A stretch of 64,000 nucleotides of DNA from Megascapheus bottae (Eukaryota; Chordata; Mammalia; Rodentia; Geomyidae), in contig JANJXV010000153.1 of assembly GCA_024803745.1 (NCBI GenBank), positions 310,001 to 374,000 of the forward strand, in the 5' to 3' direction. The translations under genes were made by a program, and so were the position numbers. Below are positions 1-13,832 of the stretch, piece by piece. The stretch's first letter is position 1; each line of letters begins with the position of its first letter. The notes under the pieces were generated by a model, which was not told the DNA's origin, made no database searches, and worked only from the letters and a program-made list of their open reading frames with translations.

Positions 1-3000
1 CACAACTGCATTCTGTGACTTCACACACCTCCATTCTATGACTTCACACACCTCCATTCTGTGACTTCACACACCCCCACTCTGTGACTTTACACACCTC
101 CATTCTGTGACTTCACACACCTCCATTCTGTGATTGCACACACAATCCATTCTATGACTTCACAAACCTCCATTCTTTGATTTCACACACCTCCATTCTA
201 TGACTTCACACACCTGCATTGTGACTTCATACAACTCCATTCTGTGAATTCAAACCCCTCCTTTCTGTGACTTCACACACCTCCATACTATGACTTCCAC
301 ACACCTTCAATCTATGTCTTCACAACCTCCATTCTATGATTTCACACACTTCCAATCTATGACTTCACAAACCTCCATTCTATGACTTCACAAACCTGCA
401 ATCTGACTTCACACACCTCCATTATCTGACTTCACACACCTCCATTCTATGACTTCACACACCTCCATTCTGTAACTTCACACGCTTCCAATGTTTGACT
501 TCACAAACCTCCATTCCATGACTTCATACACCTCCATTCTATGACTTCACACACATCCATTCTTTGACCTCACACACCTCCATTTTGACTTCACACACCT
601 CCATTCTGTGACTTCACACACCTGCATTTGTGACTTCACACACCACAATTTTGACTTCACACACGTCCATTCTTTGACTTCACACACCTCCATTTTGACT
701 TCACACACTTCCATTCTGTGACTTCACACACCTCCATTCTGTGACTTCACACACCTACATTGTTTGACTTCACACACCTCCATTTTGACTTCACACACCT
801 CCATTCTATGACTTCACACACCTTCATTCTTACTTCAGAAACATCCATTCTATGACTTCACATACCTCCCTTCTGTGAATTCACACACCTACATTCTGGG
901 TTCACACACCACCTTTCTGTGACTTCGCACACCTCCATTCTATGACTTCACACCCCTCCATTTGTGACTTCACACACCTCCATTCTATGACTTCACACTC
1001 CTCCATTCTATGAGTTCACACACCTCCATTCTGTGACTTCACACACCTCCATTCTATGACTTCACACACCTCCATTCTGACTTCACACACTTCCATTTTG
1101 ACTTCAAAGACCTCATTTCTGTGACTTCACACACCTCCATTCCATGATTTCACACACCTCCATTCTATGACTTCACACACCTCCATTCTATGACTTCACA
1201 CACCTCCTTTCTGAGTTGACACACTTCCATTCTGTGACTTCACACACCTCCAATCTGACCTCACACACCTCCATTCTATGACTTCACACACCTCCATTCT
1301 ATGACTTCACACACCTCCATTCTTTGCCTTCACACACGTCCATTCTATGAATTCACACACCTCCGTTCCTTGACTTCACACACCTCCATTCTGTGACTTC
1401 CCACACCTCCGTTCTGAGAATTCACACACCTCCACTCTGTGACTTTACACACCTCGACTCTGTGACTACACACACCTCCATTTTGTGATTTCACACACCT
1501 CCATTGTATGACTTCACACACCTCCATTCTATGACTTCACATACCTCCTTTCTGAGTTCACACACCTCCATTCATTGACTTCACACACCTCCAATCTGAC
1601 TTCACACACCTCCATTCTATGACTCCACACACCTCCATTCTGTGATTTCAAAAACCACAATTCTATGACTTCACACACCTCCATTGTGACTTCACATACC
1701 TCCATTCTAAGAGTTCACACACCTCCAATCTGACTTCACACACCTCCATTCTATGAATTCACACAGATCCATTCTGACTTAACACATCTCCATTCTACGA
1801 CTTCGCATACCTCTATTCTGACTTCATACACCTCCATTCTGTGACTTCACACACCTCCATTCTATGACTTCAAACACCTCCATTCTGTGACTTCACACAC
1901 CTCAACTCTGTCACTTTACACACCTCCATTCTGTGACTTCTCACACCTCCATTCTGTGATTTCACACACCTCCATTCTATGACTTCACACACTTCCATTC
2001 TTTGACTTCACTAACCTTCATTCCGTGACTTCACACACCTCCATTGTGACTTCACACATCTCCGTTCTGTGACTTCACACACCTCCCTTCTGTGACTTGA
2101 CACACTTCCATTCTATGACTTCACACACCTACATTCTATGACTTCACACACCTCCATTCTGTAATTTCACACACTTCCAATGTTTGACTTCACAAACCTC
2201 CATTCTCTGACTTCACACACCTCCATTCTATGACCTCTCACACCTCCATTGTGACTTCACACATCTCCGTTCTGTGACTTCACACACCTCCCTTCTGTGA
2301 CTTGACACACCTCCATTCTTTGACTTCACACACCTCCATTTTGACATCACACACCTCCATTCTGTGACTTCACACACCTCCATTTGTGACTTCACACACC
2401 ACAATTTTGACTTCACACACCTCCATTCTTTGACTTCACACACCTCCATTCTTTGACTTCACACACCTCCATTTTGACTTCACACACCTCCATTCTTTGA
2501 CTTCACACACCTCCATTTTTACTTCACACACCACAATTTTGACTTCACATACCTCCATTCTTTGACTTCACACACTTCCATTCCATGACATCACACACCT
2601 CCATTCTATGAGCTCACATACCTCCATTCTATGAGTTCACACACCTCAATTTTGACTTCACACACCTCCATTCAATGACTTCACACCTTCATTCTTACTT
2701 CAGAAACATCCATTCTATGACTTCACACACCTCCATTCTGTGACTTCAAAAACCACCATTCTATGACTTCACACCCCTCCATTTTGACTTCACACACATC
2801 CATTCCATGAGTTCACACACCTCCATTCTGACTTCACACACCTCCATTCTATGACTTCGCACACCTCTATTCTGACTTCACACACCTCCATCCTGTGACT
2901 TCACACACCTCCATTCTCTGACTTCACACACCTCCATTCTGTGACTTAACACAGCTCCACTCTGTGACTTTACACACCTCCATTCTGTGTCTTCACACAC

Positions 3001-3649
3001 CTCCATCCTGTGATTTCACACACCTCCATTCTATGACTTCACACACCTCCATTCTATGACTTCACACACCTCCATTCTATGACTTCACACACTTCTATTC
3101 TGTGAATAGACACACCTCCATTGTATGACTTCACACACCTCCATTCTATGACTTCACACATCTGCATTCTGACTTCACACACCTCCATTCTATGACTTCA
3201 CACCTCCATTCTCTGACTTCACACATCTCCATTCTGACTTCACACACCTCCATTCTATGCCTTCACACATCTCCCTTCTATGACTTCACACACCTCCATT
3301 CTGTAACTTCACACACTTCCAATGTTTGACTACACCAACCTCCATTCCATGACTTCATACACATCCATTCTATGACTTCACACAACTCCTTTCTTTGACT
3401 TCACAAAATTCCACTTTGATTTCACACACCTCCACTCTGTGACTTCACACACCTTCATTTGTGACTTCACACATCACATTTTGACTTCACACACCTCCAT
3501 TCTGTGACTTCACATACCTCCATTCTGAGTTAACACACCTCCATTTGTGACTTCACACACCTCCATTCTGACTTCACACACCTCCATTCTATGACTTCAC
3601 ACACTTCCATTCTATGACTTCACACACCTCCATTCTGTGACTTCACACA

Positions 3650-4740
3650 CCTCCACTCTGAGTTCACACACCTCCATTATGTGTCTTCACACACCTCCAT
3701 TCTGTGACTTCACACACCTCGTTATATGACTTCACACACCTCCATTCTGTGACCGCACACACCTCAAATCTGAGTTCACACCCCTCCATAGTGTGACTTC
3801 ACACACCTCCATTCTGTGACTTCACACACTCCCATTCTATGTCTTCACACACCTCCATTCTATGACTTCACACACCTCCATTCTATGCCTTTACACACCT
3901 CCATTCTGTGACTTCACACACCTCCATTCTATGACATCACACACCTCCATTCTGTGACTTCACACACCTCCATTCTATGACTTCAGAAACCTACATTGTG
4001 ACTTCACACACCTCCATTCCATGAGTTCACACACCTGCATTGTGACTTCACACACCTCAATTTTCTGACTTCACACACCTACATTCTGACTTCACACACC
4101 TCCATTCTGACTTCACACACCTCAATTATGTGACTTCACACACCTCCATTCTATGATTTCACACACCTCCATTCTATGACTTCACAGACCCTCATTCTAT
4201 GACTTCACACACCTCCTTTCTGAGTTCACACACATCCATTCTGTGACTTCACACACCTCCATTGTGACTTCATACACCTCCATTCTATGAGTTCACACAC
4301 CTCCATTCTGACTTCACACACTTCCATTCTATGACTTCACACAGCTCCATTCTGTGACTTCACACACCTCCACTCTGAGTTCACACACCTCCATTCTGTG
4401 TCTTCACACACCTCCATTCTGTGACTTCACACACCTCGTTATATGACTTCACACACCTCCATTCTGTGACCTCACACACCTCCATTCTGACTTCACACAC
4501 CTCAATTCTGTGACTTCACACACCTCCATTCTATGATTTCACACACCTCCATTCTATGACTTCACAGACCTCCATTCTATGACTTCACACACCTCCTCTC
4601 TGAGTTCACACACATCCATTCTGTGACTTCACACACCTCCATTGTGACTTCATACACCTCCATTCTATGAATTCACACACCTCCATTCTGACTTCACACA
4701 CTTCCATTCTATGACTTCACACAGCTCCATTCTGACTTCA
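3650..4740 (+). repeat. Local duplications at 717-bp and 380-bp offsets
   Basis: The run of monomers leading to CTCGTTATATGAC at 3721 recurs at 4438, an offset of 717 bp. The run containing CACAGACC and then CTGAGTTCACACACATCC recurs with its TGAGTTCACA at 4221 and 4601, an offset of 380 bp. Substitutions separate the copies (for example CTTTCTGAG against CTCTCTGAG), so these are older than the perfect duplications near 40 kb. Confidence 0.75.
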
Positions 4741-5070
4741 CACACCTCCATTCTATGACTTCGCACACCTCTATTCTGACTTCACACAACTGCATTCTGT
4801 GACTTCACACACCTCCATTCTATGACTTCACACGCTTCCAATGTTTGACTTCACAAACCTCCATTCCATGACTTCATACACCTCCATTCTATGACTTCAC
4901 ACACATCCATTCTTTGACCTCACACACCTCCATTTTGACTTCACACACCTCCGTTCTGTGACTTCACACACCTGCTTTTGTGACTTCACACACTTCCATT
5001 CTGTGACTTCACACACCTCCATTCTGTGACTTCACACACCTACATTGTTTGACTTCACACACCTCCATTT

Positions 5071-5077
5071 TGACTCA
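5071..5077 (+). other. Exact AP-1-like heptamer TGACTCA
   Basis: A one-base deletion in the monomer (TGACTTCA to TGACTCA) produces the palindromic bZIP core. It is an isolated occurrence here; the same change was amplified in the 177-bp unit at 28.3-28.8 kb. No function is claimed. Confidence 0.6.
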
Positions 5078-5078
5078 C

Positions 5079-5482
5079 ACACCTCCATTCTATGACTTCA
5101 CACTCCTCCATTCTATGAGTTCACACACCTCCATTCTGTGACTTCACACACCTCCATTCTATGACTTCACACACCTCCATTCTGACTTCACACACTTCCA
5201 TTTTGACTTCAAAGACCTCATTTCTGTGACTTCACACACCTCCATTCTATGACTTCACACCCCTCCATCTGTGACTTCACACACCTCCATTCTATGACTT
5301 CACACTCCTCCATTCTATGAGTTCACACACCTCCATTCTGTGACTTCACACACCTCCATTCTATGACTTCACACACCTCCATTCTGACTTCACACACTTC
5401 CATTTTGACTTCAAAGACCTCATTTCTGTGACCTCACACACCTCCATTCTATGATTTCACACACCTCCATTCTATGACTTCA
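5079..5482 (+). repeat. 202-bp tandem duplication
   Basis: The ordered landmarks CACTCCTCCATTCTATGAG (5101 and 5303) and CAAAGACCTCATTTCTGTG (CAAAGACC at 5210 and 5412) repeat at the same 202-bp offset. This defines two adjacent copies, about 5079-5280 and 5281-5482. Small differences exist, for example CTGTGACTTC in the first and CTGTGACCTC in the second after the CATTTCTG landmark. Confidence 0.8.
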
Positions 5483-8160
5483 CACACCTCCATTCTATGA
5501 CTTCACACACCTCCATTCTTTGCCTTCACACACCTCCATTCTATGAATTCACACACCTCCATTCCTTGACTTCACACACCTCCATTCTGTGACTTCCCAC
5601 ACCTCCATTCTGAGAGTTCACACAACTCCATTGTGACTTCACACAACTCTATTCTGTGACTTCACACACATGCCTTCTGTGACTTCACACACCTCCATTC
5701 TATGACTTCACAACTCCATTCTATGACTTCACATCTCCATTCTATGACTTCACACACCAACATTTATGACGTCACACACCTCCATTCTGTGACTTCACAC
5801 ACCTCCATTCTGATATCACACACCTACATTCTATGACTTCACACACTTCCATTCTATGACTTCACACACCTCCATTCTGTGACTTCACTCACCTCCATTG
5901 TGAGTTCACACACCTCCATTCTGTGACTTCACACACCTTGATTCTCTGACTTCACACAACTGCATTCTACGATTTCACACACCTCCATTCTGTGACTTCA
6001 CACATCTCCATTCTATGATTTCACACACCTCCATTCTGTGACTTCACACACCTCCATTCTGAGTTCAGACACCTCCATTCTGTGACTTCACATACCTCCA
6101 GTATATGACTTCACACACCTCCATTTTGTGACTTTGCACACCTCCATTCTATGACTTCACACACCTCCATTCTATGACTTTACACACCTACATTGTGACT
6201 TCACACACACCTCCATTCTGTGACTTCACACACCTCCAATATATGACTTCACACACCTCCATTTTGTGACTTCACACACCTCCATTCTATGACTTCACAC
6301 ACCTGCATTGTGACTTCACACACCTCCATTCTCTGACTTCACACACCTTCATTCTGAATTCACACATCTCCATTCTGACTTCACACACCTCAATTCTGTG
6401 ACTACACACACCTCCATTCTATGAATTCACATACCTCATTTCTGAGTTGACACACCTCCATTCTGTGACTTCACATACCCCCAATCTGACTTCACACACC
6501 TCCATTCTATGACTTCACACACCTCCATTCTGTGACTTCAAAAACCACCATTCTATGACTTCACACATCTCCATTGTGAGTTCACACACCTCCATTCTAT
6601 GAGTTCACACAGCTCCATTCTGACTTCACACACCTCCATTCTATGACTTCGTACACCTCTATTTTGATTTCACACCCCTCCATTCTGTGAATTCACATAC
6701 CTCCATTCTTTGACTTCACACCCCTCCATTCTGTGACTTCACATACCTCCATTCTTTGACTTCACACCCCTCCATTCTGTGCCTTCACACACCTCCACTC
6801 TGTGACTTTATACACCTCCATTCTGTGACTTCACACACCTCCCTTCTGTGACATCACACACCTCCATTCTATGACTTCACACACTTCCATTGTTTGACAT
6901 CATACACCTCCATTTTTTGACTTCACACACCTCCGTTCCATGAATTCACCCACATCCATTCTATGAGTTCACACACCTCTTTCTATGAGTTCACACACCT
7001 TCATTCTTACTTCAGCAACATCCATTCTATGACTTCAGACACTTCCATTCTATGACTTCACACACCTTCATTCTTACTTCAGCAACATCCATTCTATGAC
7101 TTCACACACCTCCATTCTATGACTTCACAAACCTCCATTCTGTGACTTCACACACCTCCATTCTGTGGCTTCACACACCTCCATTCTGGGTTCACACACC
7201 TCCATTCTGTGACTTCACACACCTCTACTCTGACCTCACACACCTCCATTCTATGACTTCACACACTTCCATTCTATGACTTCACACACTTCCATTCTAT
7301 GACTTCACACACCTCCATTCTGTGACTTCACACACCTCCTCACTGAGTTCACACACCTACATTCTGTGTCTTCACACACCTCCATTCTGTGACTTCACAC
7401 ACCTACTTCTATGACTTCACACACCTCCATTCTGTGACTTCACACACCTCAAATATGAGTTCACACACCTCCATACTGTGACTTCACACACCTCTATTCT
7501 GTGACTTCACACACCTCCATTCTATGACTTCACACACCTCCATTCTATGCCTTCACACACCTCCATTCTGTGACTTCACACACCTCAGTTCTATGACATC
7601 ACACACCTCCATTCTGTGACTTCACACACCTCCATTCTATGACTTCACACACCTCCATTCTATGATTTCAGAAACCTACATTGTTACTTCACACACCTCC
7701 ATTCTATGAGTTCACACACCTGCATTGTGACTTCACACACCTCCATTATCTGACTTCACACACCTCCATTCTGACTTCACACACCTCCATTCTCACTTCA
7801 CACACCTCAATTCTGTGACTTCACACACCTCCATTCTATGATTTCACACACCTCCATTCTGTGACTTCACAGACCTCCATTCTATGACTTTACACACCTC
7901 CTTTCTGAGTTCACACACCTCCATTCTTTGACTTCACACACCTCCATTGTGACTTCATACACCTCCATTCTATGAGTTCACACACCTCTATTCTGACTTC
8001 ACACACTTCCATTCTATGACTTCACACAGCTCCATTCTCATTCACACTCCTCCATTCTATGACTTCGCACACCTCCATTCTGTGACTTCACACACCTCCA
8101 CTCTGTGACTTTACACACCTCCGTTCTGTGACTTCACACACCTCCATCCTGTGATTTCAC
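5483..8160 (+). repeat. Irregular satellite domain B
   Basis: This is monomer array with no gene. It contains the CRE-like octamer block at 5767, the AGTATATGAC/AATATATGAC monomers near 6090 and 6238, and CTTCAGCAACATCC monomers near 7014 and 7080. Similar ordered groups recur at 15.8-16.9 kb, so this stretch belongs to the same family as the 3-kb higher-order repeat. One copy near 6201 carries an extra CA step (CACACACACC), a simple length slip. Confidence 0.8.
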
Positions 8161-10590
8161 ACACAATCCATTCTATGACTTCACAAACCTCCCTTCTGTG
8201 AATTCACACAAATCCATTCTGGGTTCACACACCTACATTCTGTGACTTCACACACCTCCATTCTGTGACTTCACACACCTCCATTCTATGACTTCACATA
8301 CCTCGATCTGTGACTTCACACACGTCCATTCTATGACTTCACACTCCTCCATTCTATGAGTTCACACACCTCCATTCTGTGACTTCACACAGCTCCATTC
8401 TATGACTTCACACACCACCATTCTATGACTTCACACACCTCCATTCTGACTTCACACACTTCCATTTTGACTTCAAACACCTCCAATCTGACCTCACACA
8501 CCTCCATTCTATGACTTCACACACCTCCATTCTCTGACTTCAAAAACCAATATTCTATGACTTCAAACACCTCCATTCTATGACTTCACACACCTCCATT
8601 CTGAGACTTCACACACCTCCACTCTGTGACTTTACACACCTCCACTCTGTGACTACACACACCTCCATTCTATGATTTCACACACCTCCATTCTATGACT
8701 TCACACACCTCCATTCTGACTTCACACACCTCAATTCTGTGACTTCACACACCTCCATTCTATGATTTCACACACCTCCATTCTATGACTTCACACACCT
8801 CCATCTGTGACTTCTCACACGTCCATTCTATGACTTCACACTCCTCCATTCTATGAGTTCACACACCTCCATTCTGTGACTTCACACACCTCCATTCTAT
8901 GACTTCACACACCTCCATTCTATGACTTCACACACCTCCTTTCTGTGTTGACACACTTCCATTCTGTCAATTCACACACCTCCAATCTGACCTCACACAC
9001 CTCCATTCTATGACTTCACACACCTCCATTCTCTGACTTCAAAAACCAACATTCTATGACTTCAAACACCTCCATTCTATGACTTCACACACATCCATTC
9101 TGTGACTTCACACACCTCCATTGTGACTTCACACACCTCCATTCTGTGAGTTCACACACTCCATTCTGACTTGACACACTTCCATTCTATGACTTCACAC
9201 AGCTCCAATCTGACTTCACACTCCTCCATTCTAGGACTTCGCACACCTCTATTCTGACTTCACACACCTGCATTCTGTGACTTCACACACCTCCATTCTA
9301 TGAGTTCACACACCTCCATTCTGTGACTTCACACACCTCCATTCTATGACTTCACACACCTCCATTCTGACTTCACACACTTCCATTTTGACTTCAAAGA
9401 CCTCATTTCTGTGACTTCACACACCTCCATTCTATGATTTCACACACCTCCATTCTATGACTTCACGCACCTCCATTCTATGACTTCACACACCTCCTTT
9501 CTGAGTTGACACACTTCCATTCTGTGACTTCACACACCTCCAATCTGACCTCACAAACCTCCATTCTATGACTTCACACATCTCCATTCTATGACTTCAC
9601 ACACCTCCATTCTTTGCCTTCACACACCTCCATTCTGTGAATTCACACACCTCCATTCCTTGACTTCACACACCCCCATTCTGTGACTTCCCACACCTCC
9701 ATTCTGAGAATTCACACACCTCCATTGTGACTTCACACAACTCTATTTTGTGACTTCACACACATGCCTTCTGTGACTTCACACACATCCATTTTGTGAC
9801 TTTGCACACCTCCATTCTATGACTTCACACACCTCCATTCTATGACTTCACACACCTCCATTCTGTGACTTCACACACCTCCATTCTGTGATTTCACACA
9901 CAATCCATTCTATGACTTCACAAACCTCCCTTCTGTGAATTCACACATCTCCATTCTGGGTTCACAAACCTCCATTCTGTGACTTCACACACCTCCATTC
10001 TGGGACTTCACACACCTCCATTCTATGACTTCACACTCCTCCATTCTATGAGTTCACACACCTCCTTTCTGTGACTTCACACACCTCCATTATATGACTT
10101 CACACACCTCCATTCTGACTTCACATACTTCCGTTTTGACTTCAAACACCTCATTTCTGTGACTTCATACACCTCCATTCTATGATTTCACACACCTCCA
10201 TTCTATGACTTCACACACCTCCATTCTATGACTTCACACACCTCCTTTCTGAGTTGACACACTTCCATTCTGTGACTTCACACACCTCCAATCTGACCTC
10301 ACACACCTCCATTCTATGACTTCACACACCTCCATTCTCTGACTTCAAAAACCAACATTCTATGACTTCAAACACCTCCATTCTATGACTTCACACACCT
10401 CCATTCTGAGACTTCACACACCTCCATTCTGTGACTTTACACACCTCCACTCTGTGACTACACACACTTCCATTCTTTGATTTCACACACCTCCATTCTA
10501 TGACTTCACACACCTCCATTCTCTGACTTCACACACCTCCATTCTGTGACATCACACAACTCCACTCTGTGACTTTACACACCTCCATTC
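8161..10590 (+). repeat. Divergent copies of the ~1.1-kb higher-order repeat
   Basis: The diagnostic monomer ACACAATCCATTC, with its AATCC at 8165 and 9902, and the trio CAAAAACCAAYATTCTATG, CTTCAAACACC and CTGAGACTTC mark copies of the unit that becomes regular downstream. Spacing is 1,737 bp between the first two landmark occurrences and 1,107 bp to the next, so copies here differ in length. No other sequence type is present. Confidence 0.75.
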
Positions 10591-11696
10591 TGTGTCTTCA
10601 CGCACCTCCATCCTGTGATTTCACACACCTCCATTCTTTGATTTCACACACCTACATTCTATGACTTCACACACCTCCATTCTATGACTTCACAGACCTC
10701 CATTCTATGACTTCACATACTTCTGTGAGTAGACACACCTCCATTCTATGACTTCACACACCTCCATTCTGACTTCACACACTTCCATTCTATGACTTCA
10801 CACAGCTCCATTCTGACTTCACACTCCTCCATTCTAGGACTTCGCACACCTCTATTCTGACTTCACACACCTGCATTCTGTGACTTCACACACCTCCATT
10901 CTATGACTTCACAAACCTCCATTCTGTGACTTCACACACCTCCACTCTGTGACTTTACACACCTGCATTCTGTGACTTCACACACCTCCATTCTGTGATT
11001 TCACACACAATCCATTCTATGACTTCACAAACCTCCCTTCTGTGAATTCACACATCTCCATTCTGGGTTCACACACCTCCATTCTGTGACTTCACACACC
11101 TCCTCCATTCTGTGACTTCACACACCTCCATTCTATGACTTCACACACCTCCATCTGTGACTTCACACAACTCCATTCTATGACTTCACACTCCTCCATT
11201 CTATGAGTTCACACACCTCCTTTCTGTGATTTCACACACCTCCATTCTATGACTTCACACACCTCCGTTCTATGACTTCACACACCTCCATTCTGACTTC
11301 ACATACTTCCATTTTTACTTCAAACACCTCATTTCCGTGACTTCACACACCTCCATTCTATGATTTCACACACCTCCATTCTATGACTTCACACACCTCC
11401 ATTCTATGACTTCACACACCTCCTTTCTGAGTTGACACACTTCCATTCTGTGACTTCACACACCTCCAATCTGACCTCACACACCTCCATTCTATGACTT
11501 CACACACCTCCATTCTCTGACTTCAAAAACCAACATTCTATGACTTCAAAAACCTCCATTTTATGACTTCACACACCTGCATTCTGAGACTTCACCACCT
11601 CCATTCTGTGACTTTACACACCTCCACTCTGTGACTACACACACTTCCATTCTGTGATTTCACACACCTCCATTCTCTGACTTCACACACCTCCAT
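10591..11696 (+). repeat. Higher-order unit, ~1.1 kb, copy 1 (more divergent)
   Basis: This copy begins near CTGTGTCTTCACGCACC and runs through GAGTAGACACACC, TAGGACTTCGCACACC, the AATCC landmark at 11009 and the CAAAAACCAACATTC landmark. The GTGTCTTCAC landmark recurs 1,177 bp later (10594 to 11771). This copy lacks several substitutions shared by the next two and has a shortened TACTTCTGTGAGTAGAC segment, so it split earlier. Confidence 0.8.
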
Positions 11697-12763
11697 TCTC
11701 TGACTTCACACACCTCCATTCTGTGACTTCACACAACTCCACTCTGTGACTTTACACACCTCCATTCTGTGTCTTCACACACTTCCATCCTGTGATTTCA
11801 CACACCTCCATTCTATGATTTCACACACCTCCATTCTATGACTTCACACCCCTCCATTCTATGACTTCACACACTTCTATTCTGTGAGTAGACACACCTC
11901 CATTCTATGACTTCACACACCTCCATTCTGACTTCACACACTTCCATTCTATGACTTCCCACAGCTCCATTCTGACTTAACACTCCTCCATTCTAGGACT
12001 TCGCACACCTCTATTCTGACTTCACACACCTGCATTCTGTGACTTCACACACCTCCATTCTATGACTTCACAAACCTCCATTCTGTGACTTCACACACCT
12101 CCACTCTGTGACTTTACACACCTGCATTCTGTGACTTCACACACCTCCATTCTGTGATTTCACACACAATCCATTTTATGACTTCACAAACCTCCCTTCT
12201 GTGAATTCACACATCTCCATTCTGGGTTCACACACCTCCATTCTGTGACTTCACAAACCTCCATTCTGGGACTTCACACACCTCCATTCTATGACTTCAC
12301 ACCTCCATCTGTGACTTCACACACCTCCATTCTATGACTTCACACTCCTCCATTCTATGAGTTCACACACCTCCTTTCTGTGACTTCACACACCTCCATT
12401 CTATGACTTCACACACCTCCATTCTATGACTTCACACACCTCCATTCTATGACTTCACACACCTCCATTCTATGACTTCACACAACTCCTTTCTGAGTTG
12501 ACACACTTCCATTCTGTGACTTCAAACACCTCCAATCTGACCTCACACACCTTCATTCTGTGACTTCACACGCCTCCATTCTCTGACTTCAAAAACCAAC
12601 ATTCTATGACTTCAAACACCTCCATTCTATGACTTCACACACCTCCATTCTGAGACTTCACACACCTCCATTCTGGGACTTTACACACCTCCACTCTGTG
12701 ACTACACACACTTCCTTTCTGTGATTTCACACACCTCCATTCTATGACTTCACACACCTCCAT
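11697..12763 (+). repeat. 1,067-bp higher-order unit, copy 2
   Basis: This forms a near-identical tandem pair with the next unit. GTGTCTTCACACACTTCC lies at 11771 and 12838, and the AATCC landmark at 12168 and 13235; both offsets are 1,067. Both copies share the rare changes CTTCCCACAGC, GACTTAACACTCC and ATCCATTTTATG. Boundaries are approximate because monomers look alike. Confidence 0.87.
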
Positions 12764-13832
12764 TCTCTGACTTCACACACCTCCATTCTGTGACTTCACA
12801 CAACTCCACTCTGTGACTTTACACACCTCCATTCTGTGTCTTCACACACTTCCATCCTGTGATTTCACACACCTCCATTCTATGATTTCACACACCTCCA
12901 TTCTATGACTTCACACCCCTCCATTCTATGACTTCACACACTTCTATTCTGTGAGTAGACACACCTCCATTCTATGACTTCACACACCTCCATTCTGACT
13001 TCACACACTTCCATTCTATGACTTCCCACAGCTCCATTCTGACTTAACACTCCTCCATTCTAGGACTTCGCACACCTCTATTCTGACTTCACACACCTGC
13101 ATTCTGTGACTTCACACACCTCCATTCTATGACTTCACAAACCTCCATTCTGTGACTTCACACACCTCCACTCTGTGACTTTACACACCTGCATTCTGTG
13201 ACTTCACACACCTCCATTCTGTGATTTCACACACAATCCATTTTATGACTTCACAAACCTCCCTTCTGTGAATTCACACATCTCCATTCTGGGTTCACAC
13301 ACCTCCATTCTGTGACTTCACAAACCTCCATTCTGGGACTTAACACACCTCCATTCTATGACTTCACTCACCTCCATCTGTGACTTCACACACCTCCATT
13401 CTATGACTTCACACTCCTCCATTCTATGAGTTCACACACCTCCTTTCTGTGACTTCACACACCTCCATTCTATGACTTCACACACCTCCATTCTATGACT
13501 TCACACACCTCCATTCTATGACTTCACACACCTCCATTCTATGACTTCACACAACTCCTTTCTGAGTTGACACACTTCCATTCTGTGACTTCAAACACCT
13601 CCAATCTGACCTCACACACCTTCATTCTGTGACTTCACACGCCTCCATTCTCTGACTTCAAAAACCAACATTCTATGACTTCAAACACCTCCATTCTATG
13701 ACTTCACACACCTCCATTCTGAGACTTCACACACCTCCATTCTGGGACTTTACACACCTCCACTCTGTGACTACACACACTTCCTTTCTGTGATTTCACA
13801 CACCTCCATTCTATGACTTCACACACCTCCAT
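12764..13832 (+). repeat. 1,067-bp higher-order unit, copy 3
   Basis: This copy matches the previous one apart from a few changes, for example a 2-bp indel in ACTTCAC(TC)ACCTCCATCTG and GGGACTTAACAC in place of GGGACTTCACAC. The match stops near 13832, where CTCTGAC is replaced by CTTTGAC and then a CTGAGTTAAC monomer from the next domain. Confidence 0.87.

Larger units (their letters stand above)
1..5078 (+). repeat. Irregular satellite domain A
   Basis: This stretch has many different monomer variants and no single dominant higher-order period. It contains landmarks that recur at 13.8-24 kb: an ACACAATCCATTC monomer near 144, a GCTTCCAATGTTTGAC monomer near 486 and 4831, a CTGAGTTAACACACC monomer at 3527, and the CTCGTTATATGAC monomer at 3721 and 4438. 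The segment at 1345-1527 is also closely matched at 15447, 18617, 21531 and 24005. No gene or unique sequence is present. The variety suggests older or less homogenised satellite than the 29-54 kb region; that is inference from reading, not a divergence calculation. Confidence 0.85.

Noticed and set aside
139..170. ACACAATCCATTC monomers as possible attachment or integration sites
   Set aside because: They are simple one-base insertion variants (24 bp) repeated with their higher-order units at 8-13, 17-23, 36 and 43-54 kb, with no foreign DNA next to them.
1345..1527. Family of ~60-codon - strand frames at 1345, 15447, 18617, 21531 and 24005
   Set aside because: They recur because the DNA block containing them is part of a higher-order repeat. 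Differences among copies are ordinary substitutions and the ends are set by repeat stops, not by conserved gene boundaries.
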